Source of the DNA: Sporomusaceae bacterium UBA1887
GTDB lineage: Bacteria > Bacillota > Negativicutes > Sporomusales > DSM-15969
Reading direction: 5' to 3'
Length of the DNA stretch: 5,025 nucleotides
Assembly (NCBI GenBank): GCA_002337925.1
Contig: DDHB01000038.1
Location: 55,635 to 60,659 of the forward strand
Shown here: in pieces, positions 1 through 5,025 of the stretch
Layout of the letters: every line of letters begins with the position of its first letter
Position numbering within the stretch: the first letter of the stretch is position 1
The notes under the pieces: generated by a model
What the model was told of the DNA's origin: nothing
The model's input: the letters and a program-made list of their open reading frames with translations, nothing else
Databases searched by the model: none
Program-made: the position numbers and the translations under genes

Positions 1-45
1 TTTATGGCTGGGTAAGTCGTAGAAATGCATATGCAGGTAAACTGG

Positions 46-83
46 AAAAACAGCTTTGAGCAGGAACTCAAGGCTGTTTTTTT
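46..83 (+). terminator. Rho-independent terminator of the upstream transcription unit
   Basis: A 15-bp stem (arm 46-60 with arm 67-81, one G-U pair, otherwise fully paired) closes a 6-base loop (61-66, CAGGAA). It runs straight into seven T residues at 77-83. The 5' arm begins with five A residues, so the structure could also stop transcripts coming from the other side. It ends whatever gene lies upstream of the window and insulates the sigma-54 promoter that begins two bases later. All three plus-strand frames entering from the left stop by position 59, so no upstream gene crosses it. Confidence 0.88.
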
Positions 84-84
84 G

Positions 85-101
85 TTGGCATAGAAGTTGC
101 A
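85..101 (+). promoter_or_regulatory. Sigma-54 (RpoN) -24/-12 promoter
   Basis: The sequence TTGGCATAGAAGTTGCA matches the sigma-54 consensus TGGCAC-N5-TTGCW at nearly every defined position (TGGCAT for TGGCAC, then TTGCA). The invariant GG at 87-88 and GC at 99-100 are separated by exactly 10 bases, as the holoenzyme requires. Transcription would start near 111-113, giving a leader of about 90 nt before the permease GTG. A promoter of this type is silent without an AAA+ enhancer-binding activator, whose gene is not in this window. The position just after a terminator and before the first gene of a catabolic operon supports the call. The match was found by eye. Confidence 0.78.
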
Positions 102-186
102 ATAATATTAGGCAACAGGCAGGTCGGGAGGTGGTTATCAAGAGAAGGAAATCAGTTGTCTTGATTGGAAAAACAGAATAACCAAA

Positions 187-195
187 GAAAGGGTG
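187..195 (+). promoter_or_regulatory. Ribosome binding site for the permease (GTG start)
   Basis: GAAAGGGTG lies six bases before the GTG at 202 and resembles the AAAGGAGGTG consensus with one G-rich deviation. It supports the GTG as the start. The next in-frame ATG is about 45 codons in, at the beginning of the first membrane segment, and would remove the conserved-looking cytoplasmic N-terminus. Confidence 0.6.
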
Positions 196-201
196 AAATA
201 A

Positions 202-1614
202 GTGAAGTTTTTTGGACCTATCTTCAAACGTGAATTTGGTCAGAAGCAGCCCCACATTCCGTTAGGCCCTTTTCAATTTCGACTGCCCTTTATTCATTAC
301 CGCTTTGAGCTGCCTGATTATATTCAGGGCTTGCTCATGTGTGCCGTCTGCTTGGGGATTATTCCGATTTTGCAGGAATATCTGGGAATGCCCTTTGAAA
401 TTGCGATCACCATTGTTATCTTAAATGGATTTTTTTATTTGTGGCATGCCCATTTAGGAGATCCGGTTGTTCCCGGTTGGATAACTCCGGCTATTCCCTT
501 ATTGCTGCTGTGGCTGAAGACCTTCCCCGAAGGAGTTCCCAGAATACATGCACTTATTGCTTTTGAATTTGAGCTGGGACTTTTTTCATTGCTCCTTGGC
601 ATGACCGGACTTGCAAAACGCTTCGTTGACCTTGTGCCGGATGCTTTGAAATCGGGAATTTTACTGGGCGCCGGCATTGCGGCTGTTCGTCTGGTATTTC
701 AGCCGGGGGGACGCTTTGACATGTATCCCTGGACGATTACTATTGCCATTGGATTTGCCTTTTATATTCTGTTTTCCAATCATTTTAAAACGCTGCGCAA
801 TAAGAACAAATTTTTAAAGCACCTTTCCGATCTTGGCCTTATGCCTGCTTTAGTATTAGCCATTATTGTAGCACCTTTAGTAAAAGAATTGCCCTGGCCC
901 GACATTCAGTGGGGCTTTACCATCCCTCAGTTTTATACACTGCTTACGGAATGGACGCCTTTATCCGATCGGATAGGCTGGCCGCCACTCAGCATGTATT
1001 TGCAGGCCGCTCCATTAGTTGCTGCCGTTTATATTGTGTTATTCGGTGAATTAATCCAGGCCGAAGCCTTAATTGATGAAGCGCGGGAATTCCGCAATGG
1101 CGATGAAGATATTCATTTTGATGCAAATCGCAACAATATCATTGTGGGCATACGCAATATAGGCATGTCTGTACTGGGGCCTGATGCTTCGATGTGTGGA
1201 CCGATGTGGGCTGCTATGCAGGTAGTAGAATGTGAACGGTATAAGCATGGACCTGAGGCGATGGATAGCTTGTACGGGGGCGTTGCCTCATTCCGTCTGG
1301 GGACTTTTACGGGTTACTTCTTTTCGCCTATTGTCACTTTGGTGAAACCGATTTTGCCGATTGCTTTATCGCTCACCATGCTTGTGCAAGGATATGTTGC
1401 AGTGAGGGTAGGGGTATTAAAAGCCAGGACATTTAATGACCTCGGTGTTGCCGGGATTGTGGCGGCAGTGCTCATTACCCGTGAAGCGGGTGCAGCATTT
1501 GGAGTTGGGATTATTTTATGCCTGTTGATTTACGGCAAGGATACCTTCCGCAACTGGTCAACCTATGACAAGGTAAAAGATCCTGTATTTAACAGCAGGA
1601 TAGGGTCCGAATAA
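202..1614 (+). CDS. Polytopic permease, NCS2/SulP-like (solute carrier 23-type) transporter
   Basis: A 470-residue integral membrane protein starting at GTG. After a soluble N-terminus of about 40 residues, hydrophobic segments lie near residues 42-60, 66-82, 93-107, 117-137, 146-165, 176-192, 211-227, 266-288, 372-400, 413-425 and 428-446. This fits the 14-segment inverted-repeat fold of the NCS2 (uracil/xanthine) and SLC26/SulP families. The GDPVVPGWITPAIP stretch (86-99) resembles the broken helix 3. The FGELIQAEALIDEA stretch (281-294) sits where NCS2 proteins carry their substrate-binding glutamate. The Gly/Pro-rich 321-338 region (GPDASMCGP) resembles broken helix 10. The classical NCS2 signatures are not intact, so a nucleobase substrate should not be assumed. 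As first gene of a lactonase/AbfD/CoA-transferase operon, it more likely imports 4-hydroxybutyrate, its lactone or a related small acid; that is inference from context. The family call is moderately sure, the substrate unknown. Confidence 0.72.
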   Translation: MKFFGPIFKREFGQKQPHIPLGPFQFRLPFIHYRFELPDYIQGLLMCAVCLGIIPILQEYLGMPFEIAITIVILNGFFYLWHAHLGDPVVPGWITPAIPLLLLWLKTFPEGVPRIHALIAFEFELGLFSLLLGMTGLAKRFVDLVPDALKSGILLGAGIAAVRLVFQPGGRFDMYPWTITIAIGFAFYILFSNHFKTLRNKNKFLKHLSDLGLMPALVLAIIVAPLVKELPWPDIQWGFTIPQFYTLLTEWTPLSDRIGWPPLSMYLQAAPLVAAVYIVLFGELIQAEALIDEAREFRNGDEDIHFDANRNNIIVGIRNIGMSVLGPDASMCGPMWAAMQVVECERYKHGPEAMDSLYGGVASFRLGTFTGYFFSPIVTLVKPILPIALSLTMLVQGYVAVRVGVLKARTFNDLGVAGIVAAVLITREAGAAFGVGIILCLLIYGKDTFRNWSTYDKVKDPVFNSRIGSE

Positions 1615-1721
1615 TTTGTAGATAGCCCATGAAACAGAACTGAGGCACTGTGCTGGCGGAGCATCATTGTTTTCATCTTACTTAATAAGTTGTTCTCATG
1701 CTAATTAGATCAAAGTAATTT

Positions 1722-1727
1722 AGGAGG
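1722..1727 (+). promoter_or_regulatory. Ribosome binding site deciding the lactonase start
   Basis: A perfect AGGAGG precedes two adjacent ATG codons, at 1732 and 1735. It lies 4 bases from the first and 7 from the second. The 7-base spacing is the usual one, which favours 1735. Confidence 0.75.
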
Positions 1728-1734
1728 CTAAATG

Positions 1735-2538
1735 ATGAAAGTTTATTTGCTGGATAATGGTTGGTTAGAATGTGATGCGAATTGGATGGTATCTTTCTCA
1801 TCAATAGCGACGCTAGAGGCTCCGGAATGTCAGCACAAGTGGATTAAGATTCCTGTATATGCAGTACTAATTGACCATCCAGAGGGAAAAATCTTGTATG
1901 ACCTTGGCTGCCATCCCGATGCGATGAACGGTTATTGGCCTAAAGGCTTAGTCAGTGTCTTCCCTTATTATCGCAGAGATGATCAGGATTTCGTGAACCA
2001 GCTGGCCTTGACCGGCACAAAGCCGGAAGACATTAAAACAGTAGTACTGTCTCATATGCATCTTGATCATGCCGGGAATTTGAACCTGTTTGCCCATGCC
2101 GACGTTTATGTGCACAGGAAAGATTTCGAATATGGCCAGACGCTTGTGCACCTATCACCCGATCCTGCGAAGCATGGGGCTTATGTTAAAGCAGATATGG
2201 AAGTGCCGGTAAAGCAATTTCATTTGGTTGAAGAGGATTTCGAGTTGGTTCCGGGAGTTGAGGTCATTTCCGTACCAGGCCATACTCCCGGAATCTTAGG
2301 TGTAATCGTTCATCTTGAAAAAGAAGGTACACTTATCTTCCCGCAAGATGCTATTTATACCAGAGAAAATTATGGTCCGCCGGCTAAAGCTTCCGGAATC
2401 ATGTACGATAACCTGGCATTTTTTAATTCAATAGAGAAAATACGCGACTATGAGAAGAAATATAATGCCAAGATTATGTTCTCTCATGATATGGAATTCT
2501 TTAAGACCCTAAAACTTGCACCGTCCTACTATGAATAA
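1735..2538 (+). CDS. Metallo-beta-lactamase-fold lactonase (N-acyl homoserine lactonase family), likely gamma-butyrolactone lactonase
   Basis: A 267-residue soluble hydrolase with the complete dizinc site of the MBL fold. The HxHxDH motif is His107, His109, Asp111, His112 in SHMHLDHAGN. His183 follows in PGHTPG, then Asp205 in PQDAIY, and His251 in FSHD. A tyrosine three residues after the Asp, in DAIYTREN, matches the catalytic Tyr194 region of AiiA (DASYTKEN), which places the protein among lactonases rather than glyoxalase II or beta-lactamases. There is no signal peptide, so it acts in the cytoplasm. An automatic label would be quorum-quenching AHL lactonase. However, the next gene is 4-hydroxybutyryl-CoA dehydratase, and the related BlcC/AttM of Agrobacterium hydrolyses gamma-butyrolactone to 4-hydroxybutyrate. 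I infer that reaction here. An extra ATG three bases upstream (1732) is possible but too close to AGGAGG. Confidence 0.85.
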   Translation: MKVYLLDNGWLECDANWMVSFSSIATLEAPECQHKWIKIPVYAVLIDHPEGKILYDLGCHPDAMNGYWPKGLVSVFPYYRRDDQDFVNQLALTGTKPEDIKTVVLSHMHLDHAGNLNLFAHADVYVHRKDFEYGQTLVHLSPDPAKHGAYVKADMEVPVKQFHLVEEDFELVPGVEVISVPGHTPGILGVIVHLEKEGTLIFPQDAIYTRENYGPPAKASGIMYDNLAFFNSIEKIRDYEKKYNAKIMFSHDMEFFKTLKLAPSYYE

Positions 2539-2579
2539 GTAAGGTGCTTAAATAGGCAATGAGTTTAAATTTACAATAT

Positions 2580-2584
2580 GGAGG
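2580..2584 (+). promoter_or_regulatory. Ribosome binding site deciding the abfD start
   Basis: GGAGG, eight bases before the ATG at 2593. The earlier in-frame ATG at 2578 overlaps this GGAGG and has no Shine-Dalgarno sequence of its own, so it is part of the ribosome binding region rather than the start. Confidence 0.8.
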
Positions 2585-2592
2585 TTACTAAT

Positions 2593-4047
2593 ATGACGTT
2601 AAAGACTGCACAGCAATATGAAGACAGCTTACGGGAACTTAAGCTGAAAGTGTATCTCCAAGGGGAAATAGTCGATAATCCTGTAGATCATCCCATTATC
2701 AGACCATCCATGAATTCGGTAAAAATGACCTACGAACTGGCTCAAGACCCGCAATATGAAGATTTGATGACTGCTACTTCCCATATTACAGGCAAGAAAG
2801 TAAATCGTTTCTGCCACCTGCACCAGAGCAGCGAAGATCTGGTGAAGAAAGTAAAAATGCAGCGCCTGCTAGGGCAAAAAACTGCTGCCTGTTTTCAGCG
2901 CTGTGTAGGAATGGATGCGATTAATGCAGTTGACAGTGTCACATTTGAGATGGATAAAAAGCTGGGTACTACCTATCATGAAAGGTTTAAAAAGTTCCTG
3001 CTTATGATGCAGGAGGAAGACCTGACGGTAGACGGTGCCATGACTGATCCGAAAGGTGACAGGGGGTTGTCACCTAGCAAGCAGGCTGATGCCGATCTTT
3101 TTGTCCATGTCGTTGAGAAGCGGGATGACGGCATTGTAGTCAGTGGTGCCAAGGCGCATCAGACGGGCGCGATTAATTCGCACTGGATACTTGTCATGCC
3201 TACCATTGCCATGGGCAAGGAAGATGCTGATTATGCCGTATCCTTCGTAGCTCCCGCTGATGCGGAAGGGATATTTTATATCTACGGTCGTCAGTCCTGC
3301 GATACCCGCAAGCTGGAAGACGGCGATATTGATGTAGGCAACAAACAGTTTGGCGGACACGAAGCACTGATGGTCTTTGATCATGTGTTTATCCCCTGGG
3401 AAAATGTCCTGATGTGCGGCGAATACGAGTTCAGCGGCTTGCTGGTGGAACGGTTTGCCGGTTATCACCGTCAAAGCTATGGCGGTTGTAAGGTCGGCGT
3501 AGGGGACGTCCTTATTGGAGCTACAGCTTTAGCTGCTGACTATAATGGTGCTGCCAAAGCCTCTCATCTCAAAGATAAATTGATTGAAATGGTGCATTTG
3601 AATGAAACGCTGTATGCCTGCGGGATTGCCTGTTCGGCAGAAGGGCATAAAACTGCTTCGGGCACCTATCTGATTGATTTATTGCTGGCGAATGTGTGCA
3701 AGCAGAATGTAACCCGGTTCCCTTATGAAATCGCCCGTCTGGCTGAAGATATTGCTGGTGGTTTAATGGTGACCATGCCATCGGAAAAAGATTTGCGCCA
3801 TCCCGAAATCGGTAAAGTAGTGGAAAAATATTTCCAAGGTGTTGCTTCTGTACCAACCGAGCACCGGATGCGTATTCTCCGGCTGATTGAAAATATAACC
3901 CTCGGAACAGCTGCCGTCGGTTACCGTACTGAATCCATGCATGGCGCCGGATCGCCTCAGGCCCAGCGGATTATGATTGCCCGTCAAGGAAATATTGAAC
4001 AGAAAAAGGAACTGGCTAAGGCAATTGCCGGTATTCCAGCCAAGTAA
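2593..4047 (+). CDS. abfD: 4-hydroxybutyryl-CoA dehydratase / vinylacetyl-CoA delta-isomerase
   Basis: A 484-residue enzyme that dehydrates 4-hydroxybutyryl-CoA and isomerises the product to crotonyl-CoA by a ketyl-radical mechanism with FAD and a [4Fe-4S] cluster. It is a homotetramer of the 4-hydroxyphenylacetate 3-hydroxylase/acyl-CoA dehydrogenase fold. All cluster ligands known from the Clostridium aminobutyricum enzyme are present: Cys100 and Cys104 (AACFQRCVGMD), His292 and Cys299 (YHRQSYGGCK). The active-site residues Glu257, Tyr296, Lys300 and Glu447 (RTESMHGAGS) also align with that enzyme as I recall it. These ligands separate it from flavin monooxygenases of the same superfamily. 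The hallmark stretches VDGAMTDPKGDRG (147-159) and AKAHQTGAINSH (186-197) are intact. Near residue 400 it is about eight residues shorter than the C. aminobutyricum protein. The start at 2593 gives an N-terminus (MTLKTAQQYEDSL) like that homologue. The downstream NifU-like gene begins 6 nt after the stop. Confidence 0.96.
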   Translation: MTLKTAQQYEDSLRELKLKVYLQGEIVDNPVDHPIIRPSMNSVKMTYELAQDPQYEDLMTATSHITGKKVNRFCHLHQSSEDLVKKVKMQRLLGQKTAACFQRCVGMDAINAVDSVTFEMDKKLGTTYHERFKKFLLMMQEEDLTVDGAMTDPKGDRGLSPSKQADADLFVHVVEKRDDGIVVSGAKAHQTGAINSHWILVMPTIAMGKEDADYAVSFVAPADAEGIFYIYGRQSCDTRKLEDGDIDVGNKQFGGHEALMVFDHVFIPWENVLMCGEYEFSGLLVERFAGYHRQSYGGCKVGVGDVLIGATALAADYNGAAKASHLKDKLIEMVHLNETLYACGIACSAEGHKTASGTYLIDLLLANVCKQNVTRFPYEIARLAEDIAGGLMVTMPSEKDLRHPEIGKVVEKYFQGVASVPTEHRMRILRLIENITLGTAAVGYRTESMHGAGSPQAQRIMIARQGNIEQKKELAKAIAGIPAK

Positions 4048-4053
4048 GCGGGT

Positions 4054-4347
4054 ATGCTCGAACAACGTATTATTGAAATTATCAATGAGCGGATTCGTCC
4101 GGCACTACAGGATCATCAAGGTGATATTGCATTGGTGGAAGTAAGCAGTGAGGGGATTGTGACAGTCAGATTAACCGGGGCATGTGCAACATGTCCCGGT
4201 GCTCAGCAGACCTTGGCCGGGATCGTAGAGACTGAATTGCGTCAAGCCTGTCCAGAGATTACGGGAGTGACTGCCGTTTATCAGGCGAGCGATGAGCTGC
4301 TTGCACAGGCACTGCGGTTATTACGTAAAGAAAAAAATGTGCAATAG
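4054..4347 (+). CDS. NifU C-terminal domain protein (Fe-S scaffold/carrier)
   Basis: A 97-residue stand-alone NifU C-terminal (Nfu-type) domain. It has an N-terminal helix (about 2-18), the strand pair IALVEVSSEGIVTVRLTGAC, and the hallmark CxxC at Cys44 and Cys47 in GACATCPGAQQTL, followed by a helix ending near 64. Two subunits normally share one [4Fe-4S] cluster across these cysteines and pass it to target enzymes. About 20 residues after the domain (75-97) form an extra charged helix. There are no NifU N-terminal or ferredoxin-like domains. The gene starts 6 nt after the abfD stop without a clear Shine-Dalgarno sequence, which suggests translational coupling. It overlaps the next gene by 11 nt. 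A role in loading or repairing the AbfD cluster is an inference from this placement; a general housekeeping Nfu role is the alternative. Confidence 0.9.
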   Translation: MLEQRIIEIINERIRPALQDHQGDIALVEVSSEGIVTVRLTGACATCPGAQQTLAGIVETELRQACPEITGVTAVYQASDELLAQALRLLRKEKNVQ

Positions 4348-4669
4348 CCTCAAAAATATCAGCATTACTTTCTGTGGCGGCTGCAATCCTCGTATCGACC
4401 GCGGCGGTCTTGCTAAATGTGTTTGTGAACTTGTAGCTGAGTATGGCTGTACAGTTGTGTTTAACAAGCCAGATGCAGATTTCATTATCTATATTAGCGG
4501 CTGCAGTGCTAATTGTGCATGGCGCTACAGTAAGGCGCAAGCCGCTCATACCATAGTGGCCGGTGCTGTGATCGATTCCTTTGCGGTAACGGAAGCCGAA
4601 TTGGCCGGGAAGATTATGAGCAGGGTGAGGGATTATATTGAACGATTGGAGAACGGTGTATCAGAATAA
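4337..4669 (+). CDS. Cysteine-rich small protein of unknown function
   Basis: A 110-residue soluble protein that I do not recognise as a named family. It has eight cysteines: 2, 13, 16, 28, 30, 38, 56 and 60. Two clusters stand out: FCGGCNPRIDRGG (12-24, a CxxC followed by Asn-Pro and Asp-Arg) and SGCSANCA (54-61, a CxxxC at the end of the strand FIIYISG). The alternation of helices and strands (ISITFCGG, CTVVFN, DFIIYISG, and a C-terminal helix from about 85) suggests a compact alpha/beta domain with cysteine loops at strand ends, which could hold an Fe-S cluster or metal; this is inference. The ATG at 4337 overlaps the end of the NifU-like gene by 11 nt. An in-frame ATG at 4292 would overlap that gene by 56 nt and add an odd N-terminus, so I prefer 4337, although its Shine-Dalgarno is weak (TAAAG). 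It is coexpressed with abfD and the CoA-transferase. Confidence 0.82.
   Translation: MCNSLKNISITFCGGCNPRIDRGGLAKCVCELVAEYGCTVVFNKPDADFIIYISGCSANCAWRYSKAQAAHTIVAGAVIDSFAVTEAELAGKIMSRVRDYIERLENGVSE
4622..4631 (+). promoter_or_regulatory. Ribosome binding site for the TTG-started CoA-transferase
   Basis: AGGGTGAGGG lies inside the end of the preceding gene. Its GAGG core (4627-4630) is 7 bases from the TTG at 4638. This spacing is better than that of GGAG (4648-4651) to the alternative GTG at 4656 (4 bases). Confidence 0.6.
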
Positions 4670-5025
4670 ATTAGTTTCTGCTGAACAAGCCGTCAAAGTT
4701 GTAAAATCCGGTAACCGGGTTGTGACGGGGCATGCCTGCGGGGAGCCTTCCTCACTGGTCGAGGCGCTGGTGACAAGAGCGTCTGAGCTCAGCGCGGTAG
4801 AAATCGTTCATATGGTAGCGATGGGACCTGCTAAATATGCCCAACCGGGAATGGAAGCAAGTTTTCGTCACAATGCCTTGTTCGTGGGAGCGTCTACACG
4901 CAAAGCGGTAGAGGAGAAAAGAGCGGACTATACGCCTTGCTTCTTTTCTGAAATACCCCGATTGTTCCGGGAAAAGCTGCTGCCGGTTGATGTCGCTCTT
5001 ATTCAGATAACGCCGCCTGATGAAG
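4638..5025 (+). CDS. abfT: 4-hydroxybutyrate CoA-transferase (acetyl-CoA hydrolase/transferase family), 5' part
   Basis: The N-terminal 129 residues of a family I CoA-transferase of the AbfT/Cat2 type, normally about 430-440 residues; the rest lies beyond the window. It moves CoA from acetyl-CoA or butyryl-CoA to 4-hydroxybutyrate, giving the AbfD substrate. Recognisable features are the start MNDWRTVYQNKLVSAEQAV, which aligns with the MDWKKIYEDRTCTADEAV start of C. aminobutyricum AbfT as I recall it, then SGNRVVTGHACGEPSSLVEAL (24-44), VEIVHMVAMG (54-63), FVGASTRKAVEEKRADYTP (82-100), FFSEIPRLFR (102-111) and VDVALIQITPPDE (117-129). The catalytic glutamate would come later and cannot be checked. 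The TTG start is chosen because it restores the conserved DWxxxY N-terminus; GTG at 4656 would remove it. It overlaps the previous gene by 32 nt. Specificity for 4-hydroxybutyrate rests mainly on the adjacent abfD; acetate or butyrate transferases share this N-terminal region. Confidence 0.88.
   Translation, partial: MNDWRTVYQNKLVSAEQAVKVVKSGNRVVTGHACGEPSSLVEALVTRASELSAVEIVHMVAMGPAKYAQPGMEASFRHNALFVGASTRKAVEEKRADYTPCFFSEIPRLFREKLLPVDVALIQITPPDE

Noticed and set aside
1..59. C-terminal end of an upstream gene (frame 3 reads to a TGA at 57-59; the other two frames stop at 15 and 22)
   Set aside because: Too short to tell which frame, if any, is coding, and the longest option ends inside the terminator stem.
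131..181. Sixteen-codon leader ORF starting at GTG
   Set aside because: The GGGAGG overlaps or abuts the start with no spacing, and the peptide has no attenuator-like codon run.
435..677. 80-codon minus-strand frame inside the permease gene
   Set aside because: Antisense of membrane-segment codons with no ribosome binding site or recognisable domain.
1654..1670. Second sigma-54-like element (TGGCGG...TTGT) before the lactonase
   Set aside because: The spacing between GG and the TTG element is two bases too long and the GC dinucleotide is missing.
1649..1673. Hairpin GTGCT/AGCAT followed by TTGTTTTC as a terminator after the permease gene
   Set aside because: The stem is only about 5 bp with a wobble pair, and the T run is broken and distant.
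2578..2592. ATG at 2578 as the abfD start
   Set aside because: It overlaps the GGAGG that serves the ATG at 2593, and homologues start at the equivalent of the latter.
3070..3474. 134-codon reading frame on the minus strand within abfD
   Set aside because: Shadow of a strongly conserved coding region; no recognisable protein, and both the hallmark motifs and the ribosome binding site belong to the plus strand.
4292..4336. Upstream ATG for the cysteine-rich protein
   Set aside because: It would lie deep in the NifU-like gene, adding an N-terminus read from that gene's coding sequence in another frame.

Overview
The window reads as one plus-strand catabolic operon from an anaerobic, low-to-mid GC Firmicute. 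A Clostridia or Sporomusa/Pelosinus-like Negativicutes host is my guess from gene style, not something the sequence proves. Support for this includes strong AGGAGG-type ribosome binding sites, GTG and TTG starts, and a 4-hydroxybutyryl-CoA dehydratase, an oxygen-sensitive radical-type [4Fe-4S]/FAD enzyme, that closely resembles the Clostridium aminobutyricum enzyme.

Layout. Positions 1-45 hold only the tail of whatever lies upstream. A strong Rho-independent terminator follows at 46-83. Immediately after it is a well-formed sigma-54 (-24/-12) promoter at 85-101, then a leader of about 90 nt. The genes, all on +, are: a polytopic permease of NCS2/SulP-like architecture (202-1614); a metallo-beta-lactamase-fold lactonase of the N-acyl homoserine lactonase family (1735-2538); 4-hydroxybutyryl-CoA dehydratase, abfD (2593-4047); a small stand-alone NifU C-terminal-domain protein (4054-4347); an unrecognised cysteine-rich 110-residue protein (4337-4669); and the N-terminal 129 residues of a 4-hydroxybutyrate CoA-transferase (abfT/cat2 type, from 4638, cut off by the window end). 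The last four genes are packed with a 6-nt gap and then overlaps of 11 and 32 nt. The first two gaps are 120 and 54 nt and hold no convincing terminator.

How they fit together (inference): the permease brings in a small substrate. The lactonase opens gamma-butyrolactone to 4-hydroxybutyrate, as BlcC/AttM does in Agrobacterium. The CoA-transferase activates 4-hydroxybutyrate. AbfD dehydrates 4-hydroxybutyryl-CoA and isomerises the product to crotonyl-CoA, which enters butyrate or acetate metabolism. The two small cysteine-containing proteins lie between the Fe-S enzyme and its CoA-transferase and may serve Fe-S assembly or protection for AbfD. A sigma-54 promoter suggests that an enhancer-binding activator outside the window senses the substrate. 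The least ordinary points are the lactonase-plus-AbfD pairing, the cysteine-rich unknown protein, and the sigma-54 control.
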